DNA from: Luteolibacter sp041170385
Lineage (GTDB): Bacteria; Verrucomicrobiota; Verrucomicrobiia; Verrucomicrobiales; Akkermansiaceae
Direction of reading: 5' to 3'
Assembly: GCA_041170385.1 (NCBI GenBank)
Contig: JBEAZA010000038.1
Location: 40,001 to 104,000, forward strand
DNA: 64,000 bases
Part shown: positions 54,615 through 63,863 of the stretch, in pieces
How the letters are laid out: each line of letters opens with the position of its first letter
How positions within the stretch are numbered: position 1 is the stretch's first letter
Notes under the pieces: model-generated
The model's database searches: none
What the model saw: the letters and a program-made list of their open reading frames with translations, nothing else
What the model was told of the DNA's origin: nothing
Translations under genes and position numbers: made by a program

Positions 54615-55919
54615 TTAGAAATCCAGATAGATTTCGGTTCTGCGGTTGGCGCGGCGTCCTTGGGGGTTGTCTTCACCGGTTTCGGTAACATTGGGGCGCC
54701 GGGGTTGGGAGGCGCCTTGGGCAATCGTCACGATCTGTTCGGTCGAGACGCCTGCCTTGGTGAGGTAATCGCGAACCACCTCGGCCCGGTTGGCGGAAAG
54801 TTGGTCATTGTAAGTTTTTGTGCCGAGTGCGTCGGTATGTCCGCTGAGGGTGATTTTTTTCTTCGAATCGTTTTTCAGAATCGCGGCTACGATTTCGAGT
54901 TGGCGTTGGGTTCGTGGGTTGATGGAGTCTTCATTGAACTCGAAGTAGAGCGCGAGGGTTTCGCCGCCGCTGGGGTTTTTGACCAGAGGCGAATAATAGA
55001 CATCGCCGCCTGCGACACGTTTCGCATAGTCATCGAGCAACTGATCCAGATTGATTTCAAACACCTGCCAATTGCGGGTTGCCGGGTTCATGCGCAGGTT
55101 GAGAGAGATGTTCGCCGTCAGCGAGACATCCGGGGTTTCAACATGAGCGAGGTAGCCTACGGTATCATCCCGCTGGAACATCGGTCTCAGCGGTTTGTTC
55201 TCACGCATCTTGTATTCTCCTTCTTCAAAGATGATACAAAGCGCCGCAATCTTCGTTTCCGATACCGACCTGAGGTCCACCCATTTCAGTGCTACTTCGA
55301 AATTCTGTTTCAGCACCGCTTGGAGAAAAACATCGGCCAGAGCCAACGGATCGGTAACGGTCGCGTTTTCCTGCGGATCTGCTTTCGTGTTGGCAGGTGA
55401 GACTTTTTCGATCTTCCATTTTCCGTTTTCCTGAAAGAGATCAAACAGGATTTGTTGTTTTCCCGTTTGTTCATCTCCGATTTCAAGAGCCCATCGCGTC
55501 CGTTTGTTGAGTTCAATTTCGCCGACTTCTCGGATCCTGTGGGGCAATTTTGCCACGGAATTCAGCAACCTGAAGGTTTCCAAATTCATTGCATCCTTTC
55601 CCACGATGCTGGAAACCTTGGCCATATCGCCATTGGAAAGAGCATCGCTGATTTGTTCCAACAGTTCGGAAGGATCCGAGGCATCCTGCCCTCGGCCCAA
55701 ATTCGCCAAAATTTCTTCTGGCGTTTCCGTTGGGATCGGAGAATCCATGTTTTTGGAAATCGGGGGTTTCGGGGGTTTCACATCGGTTGCCGCAGGAGGT
55801 GTTTTCTCAGGTGGCGGCGGATTCGGACCTGGTTTGGGTTTGTTCAACATCAGCAGCAAGGCTGCGATGGCCAGGATCGTCGAAAGCGCAAAAAAGAAAT
55901 AAGGAAGCTTGGTTTTCAT
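54615..55919 (-). CDS. Membrane-anchored OmpA-like protein
   Basis: A 434-residue protein with an N-terminal membrane segment (residues 7-25) and a Pro/Lys-rich linker (KPGPNPPPPEKTPP). Residues about 80-310 contain repeated mixed alpha/beta units of unknown type. The C-terminal OmpA-like peptidoglycan-binding domain is clear: FEFNEDSINPRTQRQLEIVAAIL, GHTDALGTKTYNDQLSANRAEVVRDYL, ending NRRTEIYLDF. It is likely anchored in the inner membrane and binds peptidoglycan. The start is 3 bp after the HtrA stop, so the two are probably co-transcribed. Confidence 0.87.
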   Translation of the reverse strand: MKTKLPYFFFALSTILAIAALLLMLNKPKPGPNPPPPEKTPPAATDVKPPKPPISKNMDSPIPTETPEEILANLGRGQDASDPSELLEQISDALSNGDMAKVSSIVGKDAMNLETFRLLNSVAKLPHRIREVGEIELNKRTRWALEIGDEQTGKQQILFDLFQENGKWKIEKVSPANTKADPQENATVTDPLALADVFLQAVLKQNFEVALKWVDLRSVSETKIAALCIIFEEGEYKMRENKPLRPMFQRDDTVGYLAHVETPDVSLTANISLNLRMNPATRNWQVFEINLDQLLDDYAKRVAGGDVYYSPLVKNPSGGETLALYFEFNEDSINPRTQRQLEIVAAILKNDSKKKITLSGHTDALGTKTYNDQLSANRAEVVRDYLTKAGVSTEQIVTIAQGASQPRRPNVTETGEDNPQGRRANRRTEIYLDF

Positions 55920-55922
55920 GAT

Positions 55923-57419
55923 TCAGATTTTGGGTAATGTCACACGCAGAGGTTGGCCGTTGCGGATGAGGTAAATGACCGATTCTCCGACGGGTGCCGA
56001 TTCCATCAGGTTCATGTAGAATTGTTTGCTATCGTTGATTTCTGTCTGATTCACAGCCATGATGAGATCACCCGGTTGTAGCAAGCCGGTTGTCATGCCG
56101 TTCGGTGCGATCCGAGTCACGACCACTCCATGGAAACCACGCCTTGTTTCGATGCCCGAAAGATTGCGTACTTGCAAACCAATCATGTTCAAGATTCCCA
56201 GATTCATTTCATGATCCGTTAACCGGGATGCGTCATTCTGATTTTGAATGGGACTGCTTTCCCGTATGGTTGCTTCGATCTCAATGATTTCTCCTTTGCG
56301 CCAAATCTGAATCTTTGCCGGGACATCGATCTTTGAACGCTGTACGAGACTGATAAGTTGCCCTGTGCTGATGATTTCTTCTTGGTTGTATTTCAGGATG
56401 ATATCACCGGGTTTGAGGCCTGCCTTCTCCGCAGGTGATTTCGGGGTGATCATGTAGATTGCGGATCCGATTGCGCCTTCATAACCTAGATCCTTTCGCA
56501 CCCAAACATCCAGGTCCCTCATGCGCACTCCAAGATAACCACGGATGGGTTTGCCGCGTTGAATGATTTGTTCCAATGCTTCCCGAACGTCATTGGACGG
56601 AATGGAAAAACCCACACCCTGAAAACTGGGATTGGTCTTATCCACGCTGAAGATCGCCACATTGATACCAATGATTTCGCCGGTCAGATTGACCAACGGA
56701 CCACCTGAATTTCCCGGATTGATCGCGGCATCTGTCTGAAAAAGATCGCGTTGTGTATCGGATAAGGATCGTTCCTTTGCGGAAATGATTCCTTGTGTAA
56801 CCGTTTCCCCAAGTCCGAACGGATTACCGATCGCAAAGACCAATTGACCTACTTCTACTTGTGAGGAGTCACCGAGTTTCAGGGGTTTGAATGTTTCATT
56901 CGAATCAATTTTCAAAATCGCAATATCCAGTAACGAATCTTCACCGATCAACGTGGCATTGTACGTCTTGCTGCCATGAACCGTGACTCGCATTTGTTGT
57001 TTTCCGGAAATCACGTGATGGTTGGTGATGACATGTCCTTCTTTGCTGACGATGACACCGGAACCTTGACCGAGAGTCGGATAACTTCGGATTCGGGATC
57101 TGCCGAACAAATCGGTTTGTTGTTGAAGCTGAATGCCTGCGGTATCGATGCTCACCACAGATGGCACCACCGCATGGGTGAGGCGCGCGTATTCCTGATT
57201 CAATCTCGAGATGATCTCCACATCGCTCAAATTCAAAACGGATTTTTTCGAAGGAGTAAATTTTTCCGATTCGTTTTCACGAGGATCATGTTTGAACCAT
57301 CGCGAGAACACATGAAGAAATGCGCCATCTGTGTTCCATGTCTTCAGGAACGTAACCAAAAGAAAACATGTCACGAACACGCAGAGAAGGGCGAAAATGC
57401 GTTTGATCACAGACGGCAT
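55923..57419 (-). CDS. HtrA/Deg-type serine protease with two PDZ domains
   Basis: The ATG at 57419 is preferred, giving 498 residues with an N-terminal membrane anchor (residues about 8-25). A longer frame from 57488 adds nothing of family character. The trypsin-like triad is H135 (TNHHV), D165 (LLDIAIL) and S238 (GNSGGPLV). PDZ1 spans about 315-400 and PDZ2 about 420-495 (GVVVTRIAPNGMTTGLLQPGDLI). It is a DegP/DegS/DegQ-like envelope-stress protease. Codon use here is distinctly AT-richer than in most of the window. It is divergent from the SDR gene. Confidence 0.92.
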   Translation of the reverse strand: MPSVIKRIFALLCVFVTCFLLVTFLKTWNTDGAFLHVFSRWFKHDPRENESEKFTPSKKSVLNLSDVEIISRLNQEYARLTHAVVPSVVSIDTAGIQLQQQTDLFGRSRIRSYPTLGQGSGVIVSKEGHVITNHHVISGKQQMRVTVHGSKTYNATLIGEDSLLDIAILKIDSNETFKPLKLGDSSQVEVGQLVFAIGNPFGLGETVTQGIISAKERSLSDTQRDLFQTDAAINPGNSGGPLVNLTGEIIGINVAIFSVDKTNPSFQGVGFSIPSNDVREALEQIIQRGKPIRGYLGVRMRDLDVWVRKDLGYEGAIGSAIYMITPKSPAEKAGLKPGDIILKYNQEEIISTGQLISLVQRSKIDVPAKIQIWRKGEIIEIEATIRESSPIQNQNDASRLTDHEMNLGILNMIGLQVRNLSGIETRRGFHGVVVTRIAPNGMTTGLLQPGDLIMAVNQTEINDSKQFYMNLMESAPVGESVIYLIRNGQPLRVTLPKI

Positions 57420-57747
57420 AAATAATTCAACGTGCGTGAAAGATGGCATGGTAGGATCATTTTCCAAGTGAGAAAGAAAAAGATGCATGCAGGAAGCGTA
57501 CGGTACAATACCAATGGATGATGGGTATTCTCATGTTTGAATTCATTAGATCATCATCTTCATGGTGTGCATAACATCTGCACATGAGTGTTCCTCAGCC
57601 AGAGATCAGGAGTTCCACAGAAAGAATAACATGTGGTACAACCCCAGTAGGTATCCGATAAGGTGGGTTGTTACCGAATGGTGAAACAGATATTGGCGGT
57701 TGATCGCAGGTTTTTGGTGCTTTATTCACAGGTTGTTCTTGTAGACA
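57420..57747. other. Low-GC intergenic region with two DnaA-box-like sequences
   Basis: These 328 bases separate the divergent HtrA and SDR genes. TGTGCATAA (reverse complement of TTATGCACA) lies at 57566-57574 and TTATTCACA at 57722-57730. Both fit the TTATNCACA form of the DnaA box and face opposite ways. Three GATC sites are also seen. A few lines in this segment are near 40% GC. It may be a regulatory region or an origin candidate; I see no gene in it. Confidence 0.5.
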
Positions 57748-58392
57748 ATGAACGTCTTGAAACGAGTGGTCATCACAGGTGGAACAGGTGCGCTGGGCAG
57801 AGCCATTCAGCGGCGTTTTCTTGCCGAGAATTGGGACGTGGTTTCCTTCGGTAGCAAGAATCCGGAGCTTTCAAACGATGAGAGCATGAATTGTTTTTTT
57901 GACCGGAATCCGTGTGATTTATTGATTTGTGCGGCCGGCATCGTTCGGGATCAACCCTTGGCTCGTCTTGATGAAGAAGTGTGGGATGAGGTCTTCCATC
58001 TGAATTATACGTTTGCGAAACGCTGTTCTTTGGCTGCGATTCCAGGGATGAACCAAGGTTCACAGGTGTTGTTCATTTCAAGTTACGCCGCGATTCATCC
58101 CGGGGTGGGTCAATCGGCTTATGCGACGGCAAAAGCCGCACTGATCGGATTAACAAAGGATTTGGCAACACATTACGGACCGAATGGAATCCGAGTGAAT
58201 GCGATCATGCCGGGTTTCATGGAAACTCCAATGACCCGCGAAGTTTCAATGAAACGAAAACAGGCGATTCGGGAATCCCATGTGATGGGTCAATTCAATA
58301 CACCTGACATTGTGGCGGAATTCATTCACGTTCTTCATGAGCGGATGCCTTTTACGTCAGGACAACTTTTTCAATTAGACAGTCGTACATGA
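57748..58392 (+). CDS. Short-chain dehydrogenase/reductase (FabG-like)
   Basis: A 214-residue SDR. The nucleotide-binding loop is GGTGALG at 11-17. The catalytic residues are S112 in SSYAA and Y125-K129 in YATAK, 13 residues after the Ser as usual. The conserved NAG-like segment is CAAGIVRDQP, and the PGFMETPM loop follows as in FabG. It is shorter than typical 3-oxoacyl-ACP reductases, so a specific acyl-ACP role is uncertain. Its codon use is AT-rich like HtrA. tRNA-Arg begins 78 bp downstream. Confidence 0.87.
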   Translation: MNVLKRVVITGGTGALGRAIQRRFLAENWDVVSFGSKNPELSNDESMNCFFDRNPCDLLICAAGIVRDQPLARLDEEVWDEVFHLNYTFAKRCSLAAIPGMNQGSQVLFISSYAAIHPGVGQSAYATAKAALIGLTKDLATHYGPNGIRVNAIMPGFMETPMTREVSMKRKQAIRESHVMGQFNTPDIVAEFIHVLHERMPFTSGQLFQLDSRT

Positions 58393-58417
58393 TTTTTCGA
58401 ATTTTATATTGAAAATC

Positions 58418-58446
58418 TTGACAGCAAGACGGTCGGAATGTTTTCT
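58418..58446 (+). promoter_or_regulatory. Sigma-70-type promoter for tRNA-Arg
   Basis: A perfect TTGACA at 58418-58423 is followed after 17 bases by TTTTCT at 58441-58446. The -10 element is weak, but the spacing is ideal and the tRNA begins 24 bases downstream of it. Confidence 0.5.
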
Positions 58447-58470
58447 TTCCCGCCCGTTGTTTACGGTAAA

Positions 58471-58544
58471 GCACCCTTAGCTCAGCTGGATAGAGCGTCT
58501 GACTACGAATCAGAAGGCCGGGAGTTCGAATCTCTCAGGGTGTA
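58471..58544 (+). tRNA. tRNA-Arg (anticodon ACG)
   Basis: The 74 bases fold as a standard cloverleaf. The acceptor stem GCACCCT pairs with AGGGTGT, with one G-U, and the discriminator is A. The D-arm holds AGCTCAGCTGGATAGAGC. The anticodon stem TCTGA/TCAGA carries loop CTACGAA with anticodon ACG, and the T-arm loop is TTCGAAT. ACG normally has A34 edited to inosine by TadA and reads CGU/CGC/CGA. The 3' CCA is not encoded and must be added by CCA-adding enzyme. Confidence 0.95.
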
Positions 58545-58608
58545 CGTTTTAACTCCATGATTTTGTGGGGCTTATGTATCTGGGGTAGGGCGTCATCGCT
58601 GAGGCCGG

Positions 58609-60477
58609 TTACCGCTGACGCGTCAACTTATCCAACCAGATCACCAGGATCGCAATGTCAGCTGGAGTGATTCCGGGAATCCTTGCGGCCTGTCCAATGG
58701 TATGAGGACGGATTTCAGAAAACCGCAGCCGGGCTTCTTTCTTCAACGCGGGGATGATCTCATAATCGAGATTCGCCGGGATTTGCCGATCTTGCTGACG
58801 CGACATCCGTTCAATTTGCTGTTGCTGCCTGACCAAGTGACCAGCGTATTTGAAATCCGTTTCAACCAATGGCCACAAGGATGCCGAAATCTGTGCGCGC
58901 AGAGTTTCTGGCAAATGTTCCCACGAACTATCTGCGCGCTTGAGCCATTGATCCAATTTTACACCTTCATAAGAGGCATGGCGAACCCATTCGCTGGCAC
59001 GATCCATCTCCGCCACTTTTTCTGCCAGCCGGTTCAAACGGATTCCGGCAACCAAGCCGATCTCGGCTCCTCGACGAGTCAGGCGGAGATCTGCATTGTC
59101 CTGACGTAGCAGGAGTCGATATTCAGCACGACTGGTGAACATGCGGTAAGGTTCGGTGCAACCGCGGGTGACGAGGTCATCCACCATCACTCCAAGATAG
59201 GCTTCTTCCCGACCTAAGACAAAGGCAGGTTTTCCGGCTGCTTTGAGCGCGGCGTTCGTGCCAGCAATCAGACCTTGGCCCGCTGCTTCTTCGTAGCCGG
59301 AGGTGCCGTTGATCTGACCTGCGAAATACAAACCTTCGACCCGCTTGGTCTCAAGCGTCAGTTGAAGTTGGGTGGGCGGGCAGTAATCGTATTCCACTGC
59401 GTAGCCGGGACGGAGGATTTCGCAGTGCTCCAGCCCGGGGATGGTGCGGAGAAATGCCAGCTGCACGGCGTAGGGGAGAGAAGTGGAAACCCCGTTGACA
59501 TAATACTCCCCCGTATGCCGTCCCTCTGGTTCAAGGAATACCTGGTGTCGTTCTTTGGTGGCAAAACGAACCACTTTATCCTCGATCGAGGGGCAATATC
59601 GTGGGCCTGTACCTTCGATCACGCCACAATACATCGGTGACTGATCGAGATTGCCAGTGATGATCTCGTGGGTTTGGGAATTGGTATAAGTGATCCAGCA
59701 GGGCATTTGTTCCACGTGGAACCCTGGATCTCCCCAAGGGTTGAGCGTGAAAAGATCATTTGGCTCCTTGGTCAGGGTGTCGGCCAAGTAGCTAAACTTG
59801 GGGACGGGAGTGTCACCTTCCTGGCGTTCGCATTTCGAGAAATCGAGGGACCGACCCAACAAGCGGCACGGGGTGCCAGTTTTGAAGCGCGCCACATCGA
59901 ACCCGAGCTGTTTCAGGGAGTCGGATACGGTCGAGCTGGCATCGCCCATCCTCCCGCCTTTTTCGTTTTGCAAACCGACGTGCAACAGTCCGCGCATAAA
60001 CGTTCCCGCGCTGAGGATCACGGTTTTCCCGGAAATAACCATCCCAAGGGAAGTGCGGATACCGGTGATCCGTTGTTCGGAATCGACCAGCAATTCCGCC
60101 ACATTTCCCTGATGGAGTTCAATTCCCTCCGTGTTTTCCATCACTGCCTTGGTGCGGAATTGGTAGGCTTTCTTGTCGCATTGGGCGCGGGGAGCCCGCA
60201 CTGAGGGGCCTTTGGAGGCGTTCAGCATGCGCCACTGAATGGCGGTCGCGTCGGTGTTCAGAGCCATGAATCCACCGAGGGCATCGATCTCGCGGACCAT
60301 GTGACCCTTGCCGAGTCCGCCGATGGCTGGGTTGCAGGACATTTGCCCGATGGTATCGAGATTTTGTGTGAGAACGGCAACCTGCGCGCCAATCCGTGAA
60401 GCCGCAAACGCGGCCTCGACACCGGCATGGCCGGCACCGATGACGATGACGTCGTAGGTTTTCGGGTAGTGAAACAT
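58609..60477 (-). CDS. mnmG: tRNA uridine-5-carboxymethylaminomethyl modification enzyme MnmG (GidA)
   Basis: A 622-residue FAD enzyme that with MnmE modifies U34 of tRNAs. The FAD loop is VIVIGAGHAGVEAAFAASR, with GAGHAG at 14-19. The CNPAIGGLGKGHMVREIDALGG segment is strictly family-typical and holds a redox Cys. The ending YEIIPALKKEARLRFSEIRPHTIGQAARIPGITPADI matches the C-terminal helical domain. Length is normal. In many bacteria mnmG/gidA lies next to oriC. It is preceded by argF, about 180 bp away. Confidence 0.97.
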   Translation of the reverse strand: MFHYPKTYDVIVIGAGHAGVEAAFAASRIGAQVAVLTQNLDTIGQMSCNPAIGGLGKGHMVREIDALGGFMALNTDATAIQWRMLNASKGPSVRAPRAQCDKKAYQFRTKAVMENTEGIELHQGNVAELLVDSEQRITGIRTSLGMVISGKTVILSAGTFMRGLLHVGLQNEKGGRMGDASSTVSDSLKQLGFDVARFKTGTPCRLLGRSLDFSKCERQEGDTPVPKFSYLADTLTKEPNDLFTLNPWGDPGFHVEQMPCWITYTNSQTHEIITGNLDQSPMYCGVIEGTGPRYCPSIEDKVVRFATKERHQVFLEPEGRHTGEYYVNGVSTSLPYAVQLAFLRTIPGLEHCEILRPGYAVEYDYCPPTQLQLTLETKRVEGLYFAGQINGTSGYEEAAGQGLIAGTNAALKAAGKPAFVLGREEAYLGVMVDDLVTRGCTEPYRMFTSRAEYRLLLRQDNADLRLTRRGAEIGLVAGIRLNRLAEKVAEMDRASEWVRHASYEGVKLDQWLKRADSSWEHLPETLRAQISASLWPLVETDFKYAGHLVRQQQQIERMSRQQDRQIPANLDYEIIPALKKEARLRFSEIRPHTIGQAARIPGITPADIAILVIWLDKLTRQR

Positions 60478-60656
60478 GGAGGTAAAAACTGAAATCCTGA
60501 AACGCTGAAAAGCTGAAATCTGGGAGGCAGAGAAAAGATGGATTCGAGGGCCAAGTCAAACCTTTGCAGCTTCCGTGCCCGTCGTAGCCTTGGCGAAGTC
60601 GGGTGCGATCTCCGTGCCTCCCGGGTTCATTCTTAAAACGTTCCACGTGGAACACT

Positions 60657-61556
60657 TCAACGCGTAGCGATCGCGACGAGGACGGCTTTTTGAGCGTGGA
60701 GGCGGTTTTCGGCCTGTTGGAAAATGGTATCTGCGTGGAGTTCCAGGATTTCCTCGCTGATCTCTTTGCCCCGGTAGGCGGGTAGGCAGTGGAGCACGAT
60801 GTGGCCTTTGGCGGCGTGTTGGAGCAGGGAGGCATTCACTTCGTAACCGGCGAATTCCAGTTCCTTTTCTTTCTGTCTTTCCTGGCCCATGGACAGCCAG
60901 ACATCGGTGTTGATGACGTCGGCTCCTTCAACCGCCTCGGCGGGTTGATCGGTGACGGTCACTCCGGAGTAGTCGAGGTTCTCCAGAAAATCAGGGGGGG
61001 GCTGGCAGGCACGAGGAGCGGAGATGGCGAGTTCGAAGTTCAGGCGTTTCGCCGCCCAGATCCAGGAGCGGGTCATGTTGGAAAATCCGTCGCCCACGAA
61101 GGCAAACTTTTTCCCCTCCCAGCCACCGAGCTTTTCTTTCACGGTCAGGAGGTCGGCGAGGATTTGGCAAGGGTGTTCGTCGTCCGTCAGCGCGTTGATG
61201 ACGGGCAGGTTGGAATAGGTGGCGAAATCGATCACATCCTGTTGGGCGAAGGTGCGGATGATCACGCCGTGGACCATCCGACCCAGCACGCGGGCGGTGT
61301 CTTTGATCGGTTCGCCGCGTCCGAGCTGGATGTCGTTGGAGGAAAGGAACATGGGAAATCCACCGAGTTCGCGCACGCCGACCTCGAAGGACACGCGGGT
61401 GCGGGTTGAGGATTTGGCGAAAATCATGGCCCAAGTCTGGCCCGCCAGCGGTTGGGAGCGGTGGTTTCCGCGCTCGGCTTTGAGGTTCTGGGCATCAGCG
61501 ATGAGCTGGCTGATTTCCTTGGCGCTGAGTTCTTCGATGGAAAGGAGATGGTTCAT
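60657..61556 (-). CDS. argF: Ornithine carbamoyltransferase
   Basis: The ATG at 61556 gives 299 residues. The enzyme joins ornithine and carbamoyl phosphate to make citrulline. Carbamoyl-phosphate binding is by STRTR at 50-54 and HPCQ at 128-131. The ornithine-side Cys is in HCLPAYRG at 256-263. The length is normal for anabolic OTCase. A longer frame from 61658 has no family character. argD lies 55 bp upstream on the same strand, and argD-argF are very likely co-transcribed. Confidence 0.95.
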   Translation of the reverse strand: MNHLLSIEELSAKEISQLIADAQNLKAERGNHRSQPLAGQTWAMIFAKSSTRTRVSFEVGVRELGGFPMFLSSNDIQLGRGEPIKDTARVLGRMVHGVIIRTFAQQDVIDFATYSNLPVINALTDDEHPCQILADLLTVKEKLGGWEGKKFAFVGDGFSNMTRSWIWAAKRLNFELAISAPRACQPPPDFLENLDYSGVTVTDQPAEAVEGADVINTDVWLSMGQERQKEKELEFAGYEVNASLLQHAAKGHIVLHCLPAYRGKEISEEILELHADTIFQQAENRLHAQKAVLVAIATR

Positions 61557-61611
61557 GAAGGGTTCTAAAAGTCTAAAGGTCGAAGGTCTGAAAGTCCTGT
61601 GGTGCGGGACT

Positions 61612-62865
61612 TTATGTATAGGCAGAAAGCACACGGTGGATGATGGCGAGGGCCTCATCGACTTCCGAGTCGGTCACGTTGAGCGGCGGCAGAAGGCGGA
61701 GGGTTTCGGGTCCTGCGGGAACCAGCAGCAGGCCTTCGGCCATCAGGGCTTTGACCAGGGTGAGGGCAGGGGTGGAGCCTTCGGCTGTCGGGATGAGACT
61801 TGGATTCAGGCCAATCCCCAGCAGCAAGCCGAGTCCGCGGACTTCGGTGAGGACGGGAAGTTTCCAAGAGGTGATCCGGGCCCGGATCCGCTGTTCCTGA
61901 TGTAGGGCGTTGGCGGCGAGGTTTTTCTCCCGGATTTCCCGTAGATTCTCGATTGCTGCTGCGCAGACCAAGGGGTTGCCGCCATAGGTTGAGCCATGCG
62001 AACCCGGATCCATCAGGGAGGAGAGGGCTTTGCCATCTGCATGGATGTCACAATCGCTCAGCCAGAACGCGCCGATCGGCACGCCGCCGCCCATGCCTTT
62101 CGCCCAAGAAATCCCATCGGGTTCGATCTCAGGGGCAATCGCGCGCCAAGCCATCATTTGTCCGCAGCGGCCGAAACCGGCCTGTACTTCGTCGAACATG
62201 AGTAGCAGATCGTGTTTTTTCCGTAGCGCATCGAGGGCGCGCAAGAATTCAGGGGTCGCCACATGGACGCCGCCTTCGCCTTGAACCGGCTCGAGTAAAA
62301 ACGCCACGGTTTCATCCCTGATGGCGTTTTCCAGAGCGGCAACATCGTTGTAAGGGAGGTAACGGAAACCCGGCAACATGGGGTCAAAGCCTTGTTGGAT
62401 TTTTGCTTGGCCGGTAGCGGCCATGCTGCCCAGGGTTCTTCCGTGAAAGGATTGCTGGAAGGTGATGACTTCGTAGCGAGGCTTGCCGTTGCGTTGGGGT
62501 TTGAAATGCCCATAGCGGCGTGCCGATTTGATCAACCCGTCGTTCGCTTCTGCTCCGGAGTTGGAAAAGAAGATTTTTCCGGGCAGTTTGACGTCGAATT
62601 GATTGATTTCTTGAGCCATAACTCCTTGATGCTCAGTGAAATACAAATTTGAAACGTGCATCAGCTTCGCCGCTTGATGTTGAATGGCGGCGACCAAACG
62701 CGGGTGGCAATGGCCCAATCCGCATACGGCGATCCCCATGCAGAAATCGATATATTCGCGACCCGTTTCATCACGCACACGCACGCCCTTGCCATCGACA
62801 AGCGTGAGAGGGAAACGACCATAGGTCGCCATAACGTGGTCCTTGTATAACTCGATCGTGTTCAT
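61612..62865 (-). CDS. argD: Acetylornithine aminotransferase
   Basis: The ATG at 62865 gives 417 residues of a class III PLP aminotransferase. FMGIAVCGLGHCHPRLVAAI at the start, the NSGAEANDGLIKSAR segment, FDEVQAGFGRCG and the PLP Lys in SWAKGMGGG are typical of ArgD. SASA-like or GABA aminotransferases share the fold, but the arginine neighbour argF supports ArgD. The longer frame from 62925 starts before the natural N-terminus. It heads the arginine group and is preceded by a 376-bp gap. Confidence 0.9.
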   Translation of the reverse strand: MNTIELYKDHVMATYGRFPLTLVDGKGVRVRDETGREYIDFCMGIAVCGLGHCHPRLVAAIQHQAAKLMHVSNLYFTEHQGVMAQEINQFDVKLPGKIFFSNSGAEANDGLIKSARRYGHFKPQRNGKPRYEVITFQQSFHGRTLGSMAATGQAKIQQGFDPMLPGFRYLPYNDVAALENAIRDETVAFLLEPVQGEGGVHVATPEFLRALDALRKKHDLLLMFDEVQAGFGRCGQMMAWRAIAPEIEPDGISWAKGMGGGVPIGAFWLSDCDIHADGKALSSLMDPGSHGSTYGGNPLVCAAAIENLREIREKNLAANALHQEQRIRARITSWKLPVLTEVRGLGLLLGIGLNPSLIPTAEGSTPALTLVKALMAEGLLLVPAGPETLRLLPPLNVTDSEVDEALAIIHRVLSAYT

Positions 62866-63241
62866 GCCTGGCTCCCAAGCCCTTGGGAAAGGGGCGGAGA
62901 CTATACGCTTCTCGAGAAATAGCAAATCACTTTCGAAGCAAGCTGAAACAGCATGAACAGCCCGGAGGGAGGATCCTTTTCACCTTCCCGGAAGTTGAAA
63001 GAACCAAGCAAGCGTATGGTCGGAAAACAGGGGATTTCAGACAGATGTCATCGATCTTGCGGCCGAACGAGGGTTGCCTTGCGCCGATGATGGCAGATAA
63101 ACCTCTTGCCCAATCTTCTTGGAATGTTCTAATGGAGGTGTGAACAGACACCGGAAAGTTGATATCGTTTCGGGCATCATCCTGCCCATGGGATTCTTCC
63201 GGCAAGTAGCGCATATGAGTGAAGGGGAATGAATCGCACCA
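62866..63241. other. Intergenic region between divergent argD and the GNAT gene
   Basis: No frame here has family character or a recognisable start signal on either strand. The 376 bases should hold the divergent promoters of argD-argF (minus) and the acetyltransferase (plus). An ARG box was looked for, but none could be assigned with confidence. Confidence 0.45.
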
Positions 63242-63817
63242 ATGAACCCCGTTATTACAACCTATCTTGAGATGTGCGATCCGGCTCAGCTGTGCGCAAA
63301 ACATCCGGATGACCCCCGCTTCAGAGTTCTTCAAGTTTCCACAAAGCAATGGGAATACAATCGGTTCTTGTATGCTCTGATCGGGAAACCATGGAATTGG
63401 CGAGACAAACTTTCGTGGACGGATGAACGCTGGAAGACCTATGTCGAATCCGAGTCACTCAGCACATTCGTAGGATACTGGGATGGATCCCCAGCGGGAT
63501 ATTATGAACTCATGGTTGAAGACGATGCGGTGGAAATCGCTTACTTCGGGTTGGCGCCAGCGTTCATTGGCAAGGGACTGGGCGGGCCGCTCCTGACTTC
63601 CGCGCTCCAGCAGGCCTGGCAACTGAAACCGCGGCGTGTTTGGGTTCATACCTGCACGCTTGATCATCCGGCAGCATTGCGGAATTATCTTTCTCGCGGG
63701 ATGACGGTTTTCCGAACCGAAACCCAGACATCAGACCATATGCCGGAATCAACGCTGACAGCAATCACACCCGTTGTTGCCTCAGATGCGGCGTTGATGG
63801 GAAGGCGCGCCTCATGA
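63242..63817 (+). CDS. GNAT family N-acetyltransferase
   Basis: A 191-residue protein of the GNAT fold. The conserved beta4 segment is PAGYYELMVEDDAVEIAYFGLAPAFIGKGLGGPLL, where FIGKGLGGPLL is the acetyl-CoA pyrophosphate loop (Q/RxxGxG/A-like). It ends with a WVHTCTLDHPAALRNYLSRGM strand-helix. The substrate is not evident. The start is the ATG at 63242, after the non-coding gap. The next gene starts 46 bp downstream. Confidence 0.85.
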   Translation: MNPVITTYLEMCDPAQLCAKHPDDPRFRVLQVSTKQWEYNRFLYALIGKPWNWRDKLSWTDERWKTYVESESLSTFVGYWDGSPAGYYELMVEDDAVEIAYFGLAPAFIGKGLGGPLLTSALQQAWQLKPRRVWVHTCTLDHPAALRNYLSRGMTVFRTETQTSDHMPESTLTAITPVVASDAALMGRRAS

Positions 63818-63863
63818 AGCACGATCTATCGGAATATTCTCTCAATCCAACATCAAAAAAAAC

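Noticed and set aside
62927..63349. 140-residue minus-strand open frame upstream of argD
   Set aside because: It overlaps the GNAT start on the opposite strand and shows no family pattern; it lies in the presumed promoter region.
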